Notes: generated by a model from the letters alone, not told the origin. Shown: positions 17,113 to 27,537, counted from the stretch's first letter. The stretch is 64,000 nt of DNA from JAVVTQ01 sp036653595 (GCA_036653595.1 JAVVTQ010000005.1:14426-78425); one strand, 5' to 3'. Program-made: numbers and translations.

Positions 17113-19932
17113 TTGTCAAAGGACAACATCATCATCAAGGGTGCGCGCGAGCACAACCTAAAAAATGTAGACGTCACAATTCCGCGCGACAAGCTCATAG
17201 TAATGACGGGCATATCAGGCTCAGGAAAATCCTCGCTCGCATTTGACACAATATACGCCGACGGTCAGCGCAGATATATAGAGAGTCTTTCTTCGTATGC
17301 GCGCCAGTTCCTAGGACAGATGGAAAAGCCCGATGTCGATTCGATAGAGGGTCTTTCGCCGGCTATTTCAATCGACCAAAAGACGACCTCAAAAAACCCC
17401 CGCTCCACTGTCGGAACTGTCACGGAAATATATGACTATCTCAGGCTTTTGTTTGCCAGAATCGGTGTTCCTCACTGCCCGATATGCGGGCGCGAGATAA
17501 AGCAGCAGACGGTGGATCAAATGGTGGATTCCGTCATGCAGCTTCCGCCCGATACAAAATTCTCCGTGCTCGCTCCCGTTGTGCGCGGCCGCAAGGGAGA
17601 GCACCAAAAGGAATTTGAGGCGGCTGCGCGCGCAGGCTTTGTGCGAGTTCGCGCGGACGGTCTTATTTATGATTTGTCTGAGCATATCGGACTTGACAAG
17701 AACAAAAAGCACAATATAGAAATAATCGTCGACAGGCTTGTGCTGGACGGCGAGGCAAGATCGCGTCTCTCTGACTCAATAGAAACGGCGATTTCTATAA
17801 GTGGCGGTCTTGTAATAATCAATATACTCGACGGCGAGGACATGCTTTTTTCGCAGAGCTACGCTTGCCCCGAGCACGGAGTAAGCATCGAGGAGCTGAC
17901 TCCCCGCATGTTCTCTTTCAACAATCCTTTCGGTGCGTGCGAAAAATGCACCGGGTTGGGCACATTTTTGAAGGTTGACCCGGACCTTGTCATACCGAAC
18001 AAAAACCTCTCGATTAAGGACGGCGCTGTCAAGGCCAGCGGCTGGAGCTACTATGACGGCAACATCTCCCAAATGTACTTTGACGCTGTGTCAAGGGCGT
18101 TTGATTTCGACATTTCAACGCCTGTCAAGGATATTCCGAGCGCTGCGCTCAACGCCATATTATTTGGAACAAGCGGTACGGCATTAAAGCTTCACAGAGA
18201 AAACGAGTTCGGCTCCGCAAGCTATAGGGGTGATTTTGAGGGAATTGTCAACAACCTTGAGCGGCGCTTTCGCGAAACTTCGAGCGATTGGATGCGCGAT
18301 GAGATACAGCAGTGCATGAGCGCCGAGGATTGTCCCGAATGCCACGGAAAGCGCTTGAAGCCGACGTCGCTCGCGGTGACGGTCGGGGGAAAAAACATCA
18401 CACAGCTCAGCGATATGTCTATAACCGACGCCCTTGTGTTTTTCGAGAATTTGTCCCTGTCGGAAAGGGATGGAATGATTGCGGACAGAGTGATAAAAGA
18501 GATAAAAGAGCGTCTGGGCTTTTTGAACAATGTCGGGCTAAATTACCTCACACTTTCGCGCGCGGCGGCTACTTTGAGCGGCGGCGAAAATCAGAGGATA
18601 CGTCTCGCCACGCAGATAGGCTCATCTCTTATGGGAGTGCTTTACATTCTCGATGAACCGAGTATAGGGCTGCACCAGCGCGACAACGAAAGGCTGATTG
18701 CAACGCTCAAACGTCTGCGTGATCTTGGAAATACGCTGATTGTAGTCGAACACGACGAGGAGACTATGCGCGCAGCCGACTTTATTGTCGATGTCGGCCC
18801 GGGAGCCGGAATAAACGGCGGCGAGATTGTGTTTGCCGGCACTGTCGACGAAATTATGAAATGCGACAAGTCGATTACCGGACAGTACCTGTCAGGCAAA
18901 AAGAAAATATCTGTGCCAAAGCAGCGCAGAAGCGGCAACGGCAAGCAGCTTGTCATAAAGGGCGCAACTCAAAACAACCTGAAAAACATTGATGTCGCTT
19001 TTCCTCTCGGAACATTTATTTGCGTGACGGGTGTTTCCGGCTCGGGCAAATCCTCGCTCATAAATGAAATCCTATACAAAAAACTAAACGCCGACCTAAA
19101 CGGCGCAAAATCACGTGCGGGTGAATTTAAAGCGATTGAGGGAATGGAATATTTGGATAAGGCGATAGGCATTGACCAGTCGCCGATAGGCAGAACTCCT
19201 CGCTCCAACCCGGCTACGTATACGGGGTTGTTCACCCTGCTGCGCGATGTATTTGCTGAGACAAACGAGGCCAAAATGCGTGGCTATGGGCCAGGTCGCT
19301 TCACCTTTAATGTCAAGGGCGGCAGGTGTGAGGCTTGTCAGGGCGATGGAATTCTAAAAATCGAAATGCACTTTTTGCCCGATATATATGTTCCGTGCGA
19401 GGTGTGCAAGGGCAAGAGATACAACCGCGAGACGCTTGAGGTGAAGTACAGAGGAAAGTCAATCTACGATGTTTTGGAGATGACGGTAGATGAGGCATGT
19501 GATTTTTTCGAAAATTTCCCGTCTGTGAACCGAAAACTCAAAACGCTCAAGGATGTAGGCCTGGGATATGTCAAGCTGGGACAGTCCTCTACGACACTTT
19601 CCGGAGGTGAGGCCCAGCGCGTTAAGCTCTCATTGGAGCTGTCAAAGCGAAGCACCGGTCAGACTGTCTATATTCTCGACGAACCGACAACGGGGCTGCA
19701 CACCGCCGATGTCAGCAAGCTCATATCGGTGCTGCAAAAGCTGGTGGACAAGGGAAACACGGTTATCGTTATCGAACACAACCTCGACATCATAAAAACA
19801 TCGGACTATATAATAGATTTGGGACCCGAGGGCGGCAACAAGGGCGGCGAAATAATTGCCTGCGGAACGCCTGAGGAGGTTGCGAAAAACAAAAAATCTT
19901 ACACCGGCCAGTTTCTCAAAAGAGTCTTGTGA
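17113..19932 (+). CDS. uvrA: UvrABC system protein A
   Basis: A 939-residue ABC-type ATPase that loads UvrB at DNA lesions. Two ABC modules are visible, with Walker A GISGSGKSSLAFDT (first) and GVSGSGKSSLINEI (second), and signature loops LSGGENQRI and LSGGEAQRV. Zinc-binding pairs are seen as CPICG, and CEACQGDG with CEVCKGK. The start is a TTG at 17113 preceded by AGAGGG; the protein then begins with the typical MSKDNIIIKGAREHNLKNV. Normal length (about 940). Last gene of radC-uvrB-uvrA. Confidence 0.98.
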   Translation: MSKDNIIIKGAREHNLKNVDVTIPRDKLIVMTGISGSGKSSLAFDTIYADGQRRYIESLSSYARQFLGQMEKPDVDSIEGLSPAISIDQKTTSKNPRSTVGTVTEIYDYLRLLFARIGVPHCPICGREIKQQTVDQMVDSVMQLPPDTKFSVLAPVVRGRKGEHQKEFEAAARAGFVRVRADGLIYDLSEHIGLDKNKKHNIEIIVDRLVLDGEARSRLSDSIETAISISGGLVIINILDGEDMLFSQSYACPEHGVSIEELTPRMFSFNNPFGACEKCTGLGTFLKVDPDLVIPNKNLSIKDGAVKASGWSYYDGNISQMYFDAVSRAFDFDISTPVKDIPSAALNAILFGTSGTALKLHRENEFGSASYRGDFEGIVNNLERRFRETSSDWMRDEIQQCMSAEDCPECHGKRLKPTSLAVTVGGKNITQLSDMSITDALVFFENLSLSERDGMIADRVIKEIKERLGFLNNVGLNYLTLSRAAATLSGGENQRIRLATQIGSSLMGVLYILDEPSIGLHQRDNERLIATLKRLRDLGNTLIVVEHDEETMRAADFIVDVGPGAGINGGEIVFAGTVDEIMKCDKSITGQYLSGKKKISVPKQRRSGNGKQLVIKGATQNNLKNIDVAFPLGTFICVTGVSGSGKSSLINEILYKKLNADLNGAKSRAGEFKAIEGMEYLDKAIGIDQSPIGRTPRSNPATYTGLFTLLRDVFAETNEAKMRGYGPGRFTFNVKGGRCEACQGDGILKIEMHFLPDIYVPCEVCKGKRYNRETLEVKYRGKSIYDVLEMTVDEACDFFENFPSVNRKLKTLKDVGLGYVKLGQSSTTLSGGEAQRVKLSLELSKRSTGQTVYILDEPTTGLHTADVSKLISVLQKLVDKGNTVIVIEHNLDIIKTSDYIIDLGPEGGNKGGEIIACGTPEEVAKNKKSYTGQFLKRVL

Positions 19933-19957
19933 TTTGGCGGGAATTTATATTAATGCA

Positions 19958-19986
19958 TTTAATAGAGCTGCCGATGATGCTATAAT
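19958..19986 (+). promoter_or_regulatory. Extended -10 promoter for the miaB operon
   Basis: TTTAAT at 19958-19963, 17 bases, then TATAAT at 19981-19986, preceded by TGC (extended -10). The miaB start is about 30 bases downstream. The perfect extended -10 compensates for the weak -35. Confidence 0.6.
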
Positions 19987-20015
19987 TAAGAAAAATTATG
20001 GGATAGGAGCACCGC

Positions 20016-21416
20016 GTGTTAAACAATAATGTACAGTCGTGCGTCAACGACAAGACGGCGCGCCTTGCTGCGCTGCTGAAAGAAAAATACAACCGTGTGC
20101 CCGTTTGCTATGTGAGGACCTATGGCTGTCAGCAAAATGTCAGCGATAGCGAAAAAATCAAGGGCATGATGGCAAAGTCGGGTTATGAAATAGTCGATGA
20201 CCCTCAAAATGCCGACCTGATAATTTTCAATACGTGCGCCGTTCGCGAGCACGCCGAGGACAGGGTTTTTGGAAATGTTGGCGAGCTTAAAAAGCTCAAG
20301 GAGAACAACAAGAGTCTTATAATTGCGCTTGGGGGCTGCATGGTTCAGCAACCCCATATAGCGAGCAAGCTGCTCTCAAGCTATCCCTATGTTGATGTTA
20401 TTTTCAACACAAACGAGCTGCAAAATCTCCCGTCTCACATCGCCGAGAGAATTGAAAAGTCAAAATCCGTTCCGGCAATACAGTGCGAAGACTACACGCT
20501 TTGTGAGGAAATGCCGATTAAGCGCGACAATGGCTTTAGGGCACATATACCCGTCATGTACGGGTGCGACAATTTCTGCTCCTACTGTGTTGTGCCGATA
20601 GTGCGTGGGCGCGAGAGGAGCAGGGATCCGCAGAAAATTGAAGCGGAATTCAAAAAGGCGATTGCGGACGGCTATAAGGATATCATGCTTCTCGGGCAAA
20701 ATGTAAATTCCTACGGAAAGCACCTCGACGGTGACATTAATTTTGCACAGCTGCTGCGGCGCCTAAACGATGTTGAGGGCGACTTTACTATCAGGTTTAT
20801 GACCTCTCACCCAAAGGACGCTACAAGAGAGCTGTTTGACACAATCGCCGTTTGCGAGAAAATAAGCCGACACATACATCTTCCGGTTCAATCAGGAAGC
20901 GACAGAATATTGCGCGAGATGAACAGGAACTACACCAGGGCACAGTACCTTGAGCTCATCGGATATGCAAAAAACACAATCGAGGATGTCAGCTTTTCGA
21001 GCGACATCATTGTCGGATTTCCGGGAGAGACGCAAAGCGACTATGAGGACACAGTGTCTCTTGTTGAGGAAGTCGGATTTAAATCTCTGTTTACTTTTAT
21101 CTATTCAAAACGCGAGGGCACAGCAGCCGCAAAAATGGACGATGATACCCCTCACAGCATAAAGGCAAAAAGACTAAATGAGATTATCGCAAAGCAGGAA
21201 GCTATATCATCGAGTTTAGAATGCAGGCTCGTTGGAACACAGAGGCGCGTTCTCATTACCCGGGCGCTGTCCGATGGAAGCTTTGAGGGAAGGCTGGACG
21301 ACAATTCATGTGTTACGGTTATCGGACAATGCACCGAAAACCGATTTGAAAAAGTTTTGATAACACAATATAAAAATAAACGGTTATACGGAAAGGCGGC
21401 AAGAAATGAGCAATGA
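20016..21416 (+). CDS. miaB: tRNA-2-methylthio-N6-isopentenyladenosine-37 synthase MiaB
   Basis: A 466-residue methylthiotransferase that adds the 2-methylthio group to i6A37 of tRNAs reading U-starting codons. The N-terminal UPF0004 cysteines are in RTYGCQQNVSDSE, FNTCAVREHAEDR and LGGCMVQQ. The radical-SAM cluster is YGCDNFCSYC (CxxxCxxC). A TRAM RNA-binding domain closes the C-terminus. The start is GTG at 20016 after AGGAGC. MiaA, which makes its i6A substrate, lies four genes downstream in the same cluster. It overlaps the next gene by 11 bases. Confidence 0.96.
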   Translation: MLNNNVQSCVNDKTARLAALLKEKYNRVPVCYVRTYGCQQNVSDSEKIKGMMAKSGYEIVDDPQNADLIIFNTCAVREHAEDRVFGNVGELKKLKENNKSLIIALGGCMVQQPHIASKLLSSYPYVDVIFNTNELQNLPSHIAERIEKSKSVPAIQCEDYTLCEEMPIKRDNGFRAHIPVMYGCDNFCSYCVVPIVRGRERSRDPQKIEAEFKKAIADGYKDIMLLGQNVNSYGKHLDGDINFAQLLRRLNDVEGDFTIRFMTSHPKDATRELFDTIAVCEKISRHIHLPVQSGSDRILREMNRNYTRAQYLELIGYAKNTIEDVSFSSDIIVGFPGETQSDYEDTVSLVEEVGFKSLFTFIYSKREGTAAAKMDDDTPHSIKAKRLNEIIAKQEAISSSLECRLVGTQRRVLITRALSDGSFEGRLDDNSCVTVIGQCTENRFEKVLITQYKNKRLYGKAARNEQ

Positions 21417-21822
21417 CAAAATCATAGACATGGCGAGGGCTCTCGGCAGGGCATTGCAGGAGGACGAACGCTATATTTCACTCGACTCTGCGAGAACAGC
21501 TACAGATGACGACAGTGTGCTTCAGGAGGCGCTGGGAAGATACAATTTGGCCAGAATCAATTTAAATTCAGAGGTTTCTAAGGAAACGCGCGACGACGCG
21601 AGAATTTCAGAGCTGAGTACGACAATTCGTGATGCCTACGACGAGATAATGGCAAATCAAACGATGGAAATCTACAACAAGGCGCAGACCGACGTCAATT
21701 CCATGATAAACTATATAAACGCCATAATAACTGCTTCAGCGAACGGCGAGAATCCGGACGCGGTCGAGGAACCTTCGGGCGAGTGCTCGGGAAGCTGTGA
21801 GTCCTGCGATGGCTGTCACTAA
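21406..21822 (+). CDS. YlbF/YmcA-family protein with a cysteine-rich tail
   Basis: A 138-residue helical protein of the YlbF/YmcA family. In B. subtilis YmcA sits directly after the miaB homologue and, with YlbF and YaaT, forms the RicAFT complex that carries iron-sulfur clusters and affects RNase Y-dependent mRNA maturation. The first 110 residues are the helical domain (AAs around LGRALQEDERYISLDSAR). The last 15 residues carry four cysteines and a terminal histidine (ECSGSCESCDGCH), which fits cluster binding. Gene order and overlap with miaB support co-expression. Confidence 0.75.
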   Translation: MSNDKIIDMARALGRALQEDERYISLDSARTATDDDSVLQEALGRYNLARINLNSEVSKETRDDARISELSTTIRDAYDEIMANQTMEIYNKAQTDVNSMINYINAIITASANGENPDAVEEPSGECSGSCESCDGCH

Positions 21823-21846
21823 TAAAAGACTAACGGAGATAAAGTA

Positions 21847-24453
21847 ATGTCTTTGCCCGAAAACAATGCAAGGCTGTCACCGATGATGCGGCAATATGTC
21901 GAGATAAAAAAGCAGCACATGAACGAGCTGCTCTTTTATCGTCTCGGCGATTTTTACGAGCTTTTTTTCGACGATGCGCTCACGGCGTCGCGCGAGCTTG
22001 AACTTGTGCTGACCGGCAGAGACTGCGGCCTCCCCGAGCGCGCCCCAATGTGCGGACTGCCTCACCACGCCAGCGAGAGCTATATTGCCAGACTCATCGA
22101 AAAGGGCTATCGAGTGGCGGTCTGCGAACAGATGGAGGATCCCTCTCTTGCAAAGGGCATCGTAAAAAGAGAGATTATACGTGTCGTAACACCCGGAACT
22201 GTGACTGACACAAGCATGCTGGTGGACTCTAAAAACAATTATATCTGCTGCTGCCGTCAGGAAGATGATGGGTTCGGACTGTGCTTTGCTGATATATCAA
22301 CTGGCAAGGTCTACGTTACCGAATCCGGCAAAACGGTGGCCGCTCTCATAAACGAGCTTTCGCGATTTGAACCGAGCGAATCAATTCTAAACGAACACGC
22401 CTATAACAACAAAGAAATTTTGGCTTATGTTTCCAGAAATCAGAAGTGTAAAGCAGAACTACTTTATAACGCCTATTTTGAAACGGAGAACGCAAAAAAA
22501 CACATTTTGGATCAATTCGGCGAGAGCGCCGTCAAAGCGCTTTTTGCATTCTCAAAAGGCTATGCGGTAACGGCACTCGGCGCGATGCTCAGGTTTCTGG
22601 AAGAGACGCAGCTGCGCGGTGTTGAGCGGCTCGCGGAGATTGAGAGCTATGTCTGTGAGGAATTTCTATCAATTTCATCCACTACGCGCCGCAACCTCGA
22701 GCTGACGTCTACTATGCAGTCGGGCGAAAGGCGCGGAAGCTTTCTCTGGGCAATTGACCGCACCACAACCTCAATGGGAAAGCGCATGATGCGCTCATTT
22801 CTGGAAAAGCCGCTGCTTGACAGTAAAAAAATAGTCGGACGTCTTGATTCCTGTGAGGAGCTTTACGACAACTCTGTGCTTTTGGCGCAGCTTTCAGATT
22901 CACTCAAAGGCGTGTTCGATATCGAAAGGCTTTTGACGCGCGTTGTATACAGAAGCTGCACCCCGCGCGACCTAAATTCGCTGGCATCGACCTCAAAAAG
23001 CCTCGACCAGCTCAAATATATCGGAAAAAGCTGCAAGACAAAACTCCTCAAGGAGCTTTATCAAAGACTTGACACGCTCGCGGATTTGCGCGAGTTGATA
23101 AGCAAAACACTTTGCGATGAGCCGCCGGCACTTTTGAAGGATGGGGGCTTTATAAGAACCGGCTTTGACCCGGATGTGGACGAGCTGCGCGAGCTGGTCA
23201 GAAACAGCAAGTTTTACCTCGCCAAGCTGGAGACGAAGCTGAAAGAAAAAACCGGAATCAAAAACCTAAAAATCGGATATAACCGAGTTTTTGGTTATTA
23301 CATAGAGGTTTCGCGCACAAATGCCGAAAATGTGCCCGACAATTTCATAAGAAAGCAGACGCTTTCGACGGGTGAAAGATACATAACCGAAGAGCTTAAG
23401 GAGCTTGAGACAAAAATACTAAGCTCAGGAGATAGGCTTTTGAGCTTGGAGCGGCAAATATTCGAGGAACTTTGCGTAAAAGTAGAGGCTCAGGTATCGA
23501 GAATTCAGCAGTCGGCATACTGTGTTGCCTACATTGATGTCCTGTGCAGTTTTGCAGAGCTGAGCCGCATGAATGGCTACACAAAGCCTGAGGTAAATGA
23601 AGGCGATGAGATTAAGATATCGGGCGGAAGACATCCTGTCGTGGAACGGGTTATAAACGACGAGCTTTTTGTTCCAAACGACACGCTGCTCGACTGCGGC
23701 AAAAACCTCATTAATATCATTACAGGCCCGAACATGGCGGGAAAATCCACATATATGCGTCAGACAGCGCTGATTGTGCTGCTGGCGCAAATGGGCTGCT
23801 TTGTGCCGGCGCTTAGCGCCAAAATTGGAATTGTAGACGCTATTTACACGCGGGTCGGAGCGTCTGATGACCTTTTTGCGGGCAATTCGACTTTCATGGT
23901 CGAGATGAGGGAAGTTGCCGAAATTCTAAACGGCGCTACAAAAAAGAGCCTTATTATTTTGGACGAGATAGGCCGAGGCACCTCGACATTCGATGGAATG
24001 AGCATAGCGAGAGCCGTTGTCGAGCAAATATGCAAGAGCGGCGGGATTGGCGCAAAAACAATGTTTGCGACACATTACCACGAGCTTACCGACATGGAGG
24101 CCGATTTCGACAACATAAAAAACTACAGCATCGCTGTGAAAAAGCGAGGCGACGACATAACCTTTCTTCGAAGAATTGTCAGCGGACCGGCCGATGAGAG
24201 CTATGGCATAGAAGTGGCAAAGCTCGCCGGACTTCCGCAAGAAGCGGTTCAAAGAGCAAAAGAAATTCTGGCAGGACTTGAGAGCGACGGCGGGTCAAGG
24301 CTGGAGAGGCGTGTTGTCAATATTATAAACGAGAGCGAGGGTGCACTTTCAATTGCGCTCTCAAAGGTGAAAATTGACAGTCTGACACCGATTGAGGCGA
24401 TGTACACGCTCAATGACCTCATAAAACTTGCACATAATGAAAAGGAACAGTAG
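21847..24453 (+). CDS. mutS: DNA mismatch repair protein MutS
   Basis: An 868-residue mismatch-recognition ATPase. The Phe-x-Glu mismatch wedge is in GDFYELFFDDA near residue 35. The C-terminal ABC ATPase has Walker A GPNMAGKSTYMRQ, the ILDEIGRGTSTFDGMSIA Walker B and signature region, and ATHYHEL. It ends directly against mutL (the mutL ATG follows the mutS stop). Full length for MutS1. Confidence 0.98.
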   Translation: MSLPENNARLSPMMRQYVEIKKQHMNELLFYRLGDFYELFFDDALTASRELELVLTGRDCGLPERAPMCGLPHHASESYIARLIEKGYRVAVCEQMEDPSLAKGIVKREIIRVVTPGTVTDTSMLVDSKNNYICCCRQEDDGFGLCFADISTGKVYVTESGKTVAALINELSRFEPSESILNEHAYNNKEILAYVSRNQKCKAELLYNAYFETENAKKHILDQFGESAVKALFAFSKGYAVTALGAMLRFLEETQLRGVERLAEIESYVCEEFLSISSTTRRNLELTSTMQSGERRGSFLWAIDRTTTSMGKRMMRSFLEKPLLDSKKIVGRLDSCEELYDNSVLLAQLSDSLKGVFDIERLLTRVVYRSCTPRDLNSLASTSKSLDQLKYIGKSCKTKLLKELYQRLDTLADLRELISKTLCDEPPALLKDGGFIRTGFDPDVDELRELVRNSKFYLAKLETKLKEKTGIKNLKIGYNRVFGYYIEVSRTNAENVPDNFIRKQTLSTGERYITEELKELETKILSSGDRLLSLERQIFEELCVKVEAQVSRIQQSAYCVAYIDVLCSFAELSRMNGYTKPEVNEGDEIKISGGRHPVVERVINDELFVPNDTLLDCGKNLINIITGPNMAGKSTYMRQTALIVLLAQMGCFVPALSAKIGIVDAIYTRVGASDDLFAGNSTFMVEMREVAEILNGATKKSLIILDEIGRGTSTFDGMSIARAVVEQICKSGGIGAKTMFATHYHELTDMEADFDNIKNYSIAVKKRGDDITFLRRIVSGPADESYGIEVAKLAGLPQEAVQRAKEILAGLESDGGSRLERRVVNIINESEGALSIALSKVKIDSLTPIEAMYTLNDLIKLAHNEKEQ

Positions 24454-26319
24454 ATGCCGCAAATCAAACTTCTCGAAAAGAATATATGTGAGCAGATAGC
24501 TGCGGGAGAGGTTGTCGAAAGACCTGCTTCCGTGGTAAAAGAGCTGTGCGAAAACTCCATCGACGCCGGAGCCACAAAGATTGAAATCGAGCTTGTGAAG
24601 AACGGACTTGAGAGAATAAGAGTGACAGACAACGGCTGCGGCATAGACAGAGACGACATAAAAACAGCGTTTTTGCGCCATGCCACAAGCAAGATTGCCT
24701 CTCAGGAGGACTTGCAGCATATAGGGACGCTGGGCTTTCGCGGTGAAGCGCTCGCGGCAATTGCGTCCGTCTCTAAGGTGCGGATTGTCACAAGAACCAC
24801 CGCTTCAAATGACGGAGTCAGCATGACACTTGTGGGCGGTGATGAGAGCTCATTTGACGATATAGGTGCCCCGACAGGGACGAGCATTTATGTGGACTCA
24901 CTCTTCTTCAATGTTCCCGCACGCATGAAATTTCTCAAAAAAGACACAGCGGAGGGGAACGCGGTTCAGAGCGTTGTGGAGCAATTGGCGCTCACATACC
25001 CATATATTTCTTTCAAGCTTTTTCGCGATGGACGAGCAGCATTTGTCAGCCCGGGAAGCGGGGATCTCTATTCGGCGATATTTTGCGTGCTTCCCCGCGA
25101 AATCTCACAGGATATGATAGAGCTTCAAGCGGATAGCGAGAGAGATATCAAGGTGACGGGGTTTATCACGCGACCGCAGAGCTCCAAACCGTCCAGAACG
25201 CATCAGTATGTCAGCGTCAACGGAAGGTACATTAAATCCCGCAGCTGCTGCGCCGCCGCAGAGGAAGCGTGCAGGACATATGTGATGTCCGGTCGGTTTC
25301 CGTCCTTTATAATCAATGTCGATATGCCACTTTCCGATGTCGATGTCAACGTGCATCCTGCCAAAACAGAGGTTCGTTTTAAAAATGATCGCGATGTATT
25401 TTCGGCGGTTTACGCATCGGTGAAGCTCGCGGTGAGCTTGTTTGCTTCGAATATAACAGGAGTGCTCAAGCGGCAAGATGAAATTGACAAAGGCGCTGAG
25501 ACAAAAAGCGATTATTATGAAGTCAAAGATTATGCCGACGCTCTGTCGAAAAATGAAAGCACAACAGACGGCGAATCGCGAGAGCTGACTGCCTTTTTCG
25601 ATATAAAGACTGCTGTACAAGAATCGAATGAGCCTTATTTTATGCAGACGAATCTGTCGCAGCAAACCGCAACTTATGATAACAATGAGGGTCCTGCGGC
25701 CGAAAACACATCTTGCGGTGCAAAAGATTGTGACCGAACCTGCGGCGATGAGTTTGACATCAGGATTTTGGGAGAAGCATTTGAAACATACATATTTGCT
25801 CAGCTCGGAGACAGCGTCGTCGTAATCGACAAGCATGCCGCCCATGAGAGGATACTCTTTGAAAAGCTGCGCAAAAACACTGACAGCATTCCAAGACAAA
25901 TACTGCTTGAACCTGCGCTGGTATCGCTGCCGCGCGACGATGTCGCCGTGTTGGAGGAACGCAGGGAAGCGGTTGAGAAAATAGGATTCGTATTTGATGT
26001 ATTCGGAGACAGCTCAATTGCGGTCAGGGAGGCACCTACATATCTCGGTCAGCACGAGGTGGAACCTGTGATAATCGATGTTGCGAAAAAACTGACATCA
26101 TTTGCTTCTGTCCGGATTCCGGATGAGCTGGAAAATTTATTGCATTCCGTGGCCTGCAAGGCTGCGATAAAGGCCGGTACAAAGACGAGCGAAGCAGAGC
26201 TGGAAAGTCTTGCTTGTGATATAATAAACGGACGAACTCCGAAATTTTGCCCTCACGGAAGACCGGTGCTCTTCATCGTATCGCGAAAGGAGCTTGAGAA
26301 AAAATTTGGCAGAGCCTAA
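24454..26319 (+). CDS. mutL: DNA mismatch repair endonuclease MutL
   Basis: A 621-residue GHKL ATPase. The N-terminal ATP site is shown by IAAGEVVERPASVVKELCEN, DNGCGI and TLGFRGEALA. The C-terminal endonuclease metal site is present as DKHAAHERILFE, with the supporting CPHGRP motif near the end. This marks the nicking-competent type found in organisms lacking MutH. The linker (about 345-440) is poorly conserved and acidic. It overlaps the start of miaA. Confidence 0.96.
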   Translation: MPQIKLLEKNICEQIAAGEVVERPASVVKELCENSIDAGATKIEIELVKNGLERIRVTDNGCGIDRDDIKTAFLRHATSKIASQEDLQHIGTLGFRGEALAAIASVSKVRIVTRTTASNDGVSMTLVGGDESSFDDIGAPTGTSIYVDSLFFNVPARMKFLKKDTAEGNAVQSVVEQLALTYPYISFKLFRDGRAAFVSPGSGDLYSAIFCVLPREISQDMIELQADSERDIKVTGFITRPQSSKPSRTHQYVSVNGRYIKSRSCCAAAEEACRTYVMSGRFPSFIINVDMPLSDVDVNVHPAKTEVRFKNDRDVFSAVYASVKLAVSLFASNITGVLKRQDEIDKGAETKSDYYEVKDYADALSKNESTTDGESRELTAFFDIKTAVQESNEPYFMQTNLSQQTATYDNNEGPAAENTSCGAKDCDRTCGDEFDIRILGEAFETYIFAQLGDSVVVIDKHAAHERILFEKLRKNTDSIPRQILLEPALVSLPRDDVAVLEERREAVEKIGFVFDVFGDSSIAVREAPTYLGQHEVEPVIIDVAKKLTSFASVRIPDELENLLHSVACKAAIKAGTKTSEAELESLACDIINGRTPKFCPHGRPVLFIVSRKELEKKFGRA

Positions 26320-27259
26320 CGCAAAGTTACCGATTGTGATATTTATTTCAGGACCGACAGCTACCGGGAAGTCCGCAGTAGCTTCTATTGTGGCGAAAGA
26401 ATTGGACGGCGCGGTGATATGTGCGGATTCTATGCAGATATACAAACACCTGGACATCGGCACGGCAAAGCCGTCTGCAGAGGAACGAGCAAGAATAAAG
26501 CATTGCCTTTATGATATAGCAGAGCCAAACGAGCGCTTCAGCGTGGTGCAGTATGTCGACAGATGCAGGGCTGAAATACTGCGTCTGACGAGTGAAAACA
26601 CGGTGCCGATTGTCTGCGGAGGTACGGGACAGTATATATCTGCCTTGATAGACGGAGTCAGCTTTCTTGAAACTGAGACTGACCTTGTACTGCGCGAAAA
26701 AATCTATTTGGAGCTGGAGAGCGAAGGAGCAGAGCGTTTGATAGAAGAAATAGCCAAATCAGATGCGGAATTTGCGCTTTCACTTCATCCTAATAATAAG
26801 AAAAAAATTGTGCGCGCGGTGGAGCTGCTGCGCGCCTCCGGCATGACACAGCGCGGACAGACAGAGTGCTCGTTGCCAAAAGAAAAGCCTTATACCTCAC
26901 TTCTCTTTGTCCTGAACTCGGCACAGAGAGGGGTGCTGTACGACCGCATTGACAGCAGGGCCGACTCGATGCTGCGCGACGGACTTTTGGAAGAGGCAAA
27001 ATATGTGTTCGACAATAAGGAGAGCTTTGCCACTGCCTCCCAAGCGATAGGATACAAGGAGTTTTTTCCTTATTTTACAAAGACGGAAACATTCGAAAGC
27101 TGTGCGGAGAAGTTTAAGCAGCACACGCGAAATTATGCAAAGAGACAATTGACATGGTTAAAAAAGCGCGGGGATGCAATCTGGCTTGATGCCGATACTG
27201 ATTCTCGCCAACTGGCTGGGCTGATAACCGGAAAATACATGGAAGCCGGTTTGAAATAA
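26306..27259 (+). CDS. miaA: tRNA dimethylallyltransferase MiaA
   Basis: A protein of about 317 residues that transfers a dimethylallyl group from DMAPP to A37 of tRNA, the step before MiaB. It has the P-loop ISGPTATGKSAVAS, DSMQIYKHLDIGTAKP, the CGGTGQYISALIDG segment and FEQAIGYKEF-type signature (here SQAIGYKEFFPYF). The start is uncertain. A TTG at 26306 lies 13 bases after AAAGGAG, and a TTG at 26294 lies too close to it. Either choice overlaps the end of mutL. Length is normal (about 310). Confidence 0.92.
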   Translation: MAEPNAKLPIVIFISGPTATGKSAVASIVAKELDGAVICADSMQIYKHLDIGTAKPSAEERARIKHCLYDIAEPNERFSVVQYVDRCRAEILRLTSENTVPIVCGGTGQYISALIDGVSFLETETDLVLREKIYLELESEGAERLIEEIAKSDAEFALSLHPNNKKKIVRAVELLRASGMTQRGQTECSLPKEKPYTSLLFVLNSAQRGVLYDRIDSRADSMLRDGLLEEAKYVFDNKESFATASQAIGYKEFFPYFTKTETFESCAEKFKQHTRNYAKRQLTWLKKRGDAIWLDADTDSRQLAGLITGKYMEAGLK

Positions 27260-27276
27260 AAAACGGAGGCAAAATA

Positions 27277-27537
27277 ATGAAAAATCTCAATCTTCAGGAT
27301 GTATTTCTCAATCAGGCTCGCAAAGAAAAAATACAGGTGACCATATACCTGACAAACGGGTTTCAGTTTCGCGGCACCGTGAAGGGTTTTGACAGCTTTA
27401 CGGTTGTTTTGGAGAGCGAGGGCAGACAGAACCTGGTATACAAGCACGCTATCTCTACAATAATACCGTCAAAACCGATACCGCTACTCGAAAAAGAGAT
27501 GGAACAGCAGGCCGAAGATGAGCAAAAGGATAACTAA
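27277..27537 (+). CDS. hfq: RNA chaperone Hfq
   Basis: An 86-residue Sm-like protein that forms hexameric rings and binds A- and U-rich RNA. Sm1 is visible in YLTNGFQFRGTVKGFDSF and Sm2 in YKHAISTIIPS. The N-terminal LQDVFLNQARKEK is standard. It follows miaA, its conserved partner in most bacteria, and has GGAGG upstream of the start. The C-terminal tail is short and acidic, as in other Firmicutes. It overlaps the next gene by 20 bases. Confidence 0.96.
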   Translation: MKNLNLQDVFLNQARKEKIQVTIYLTNGFQFRGTVKGFDSFTVVLESEGRQNLVYKHAISTIIPSKPIPLLEKEMEQQAEDEQKDN

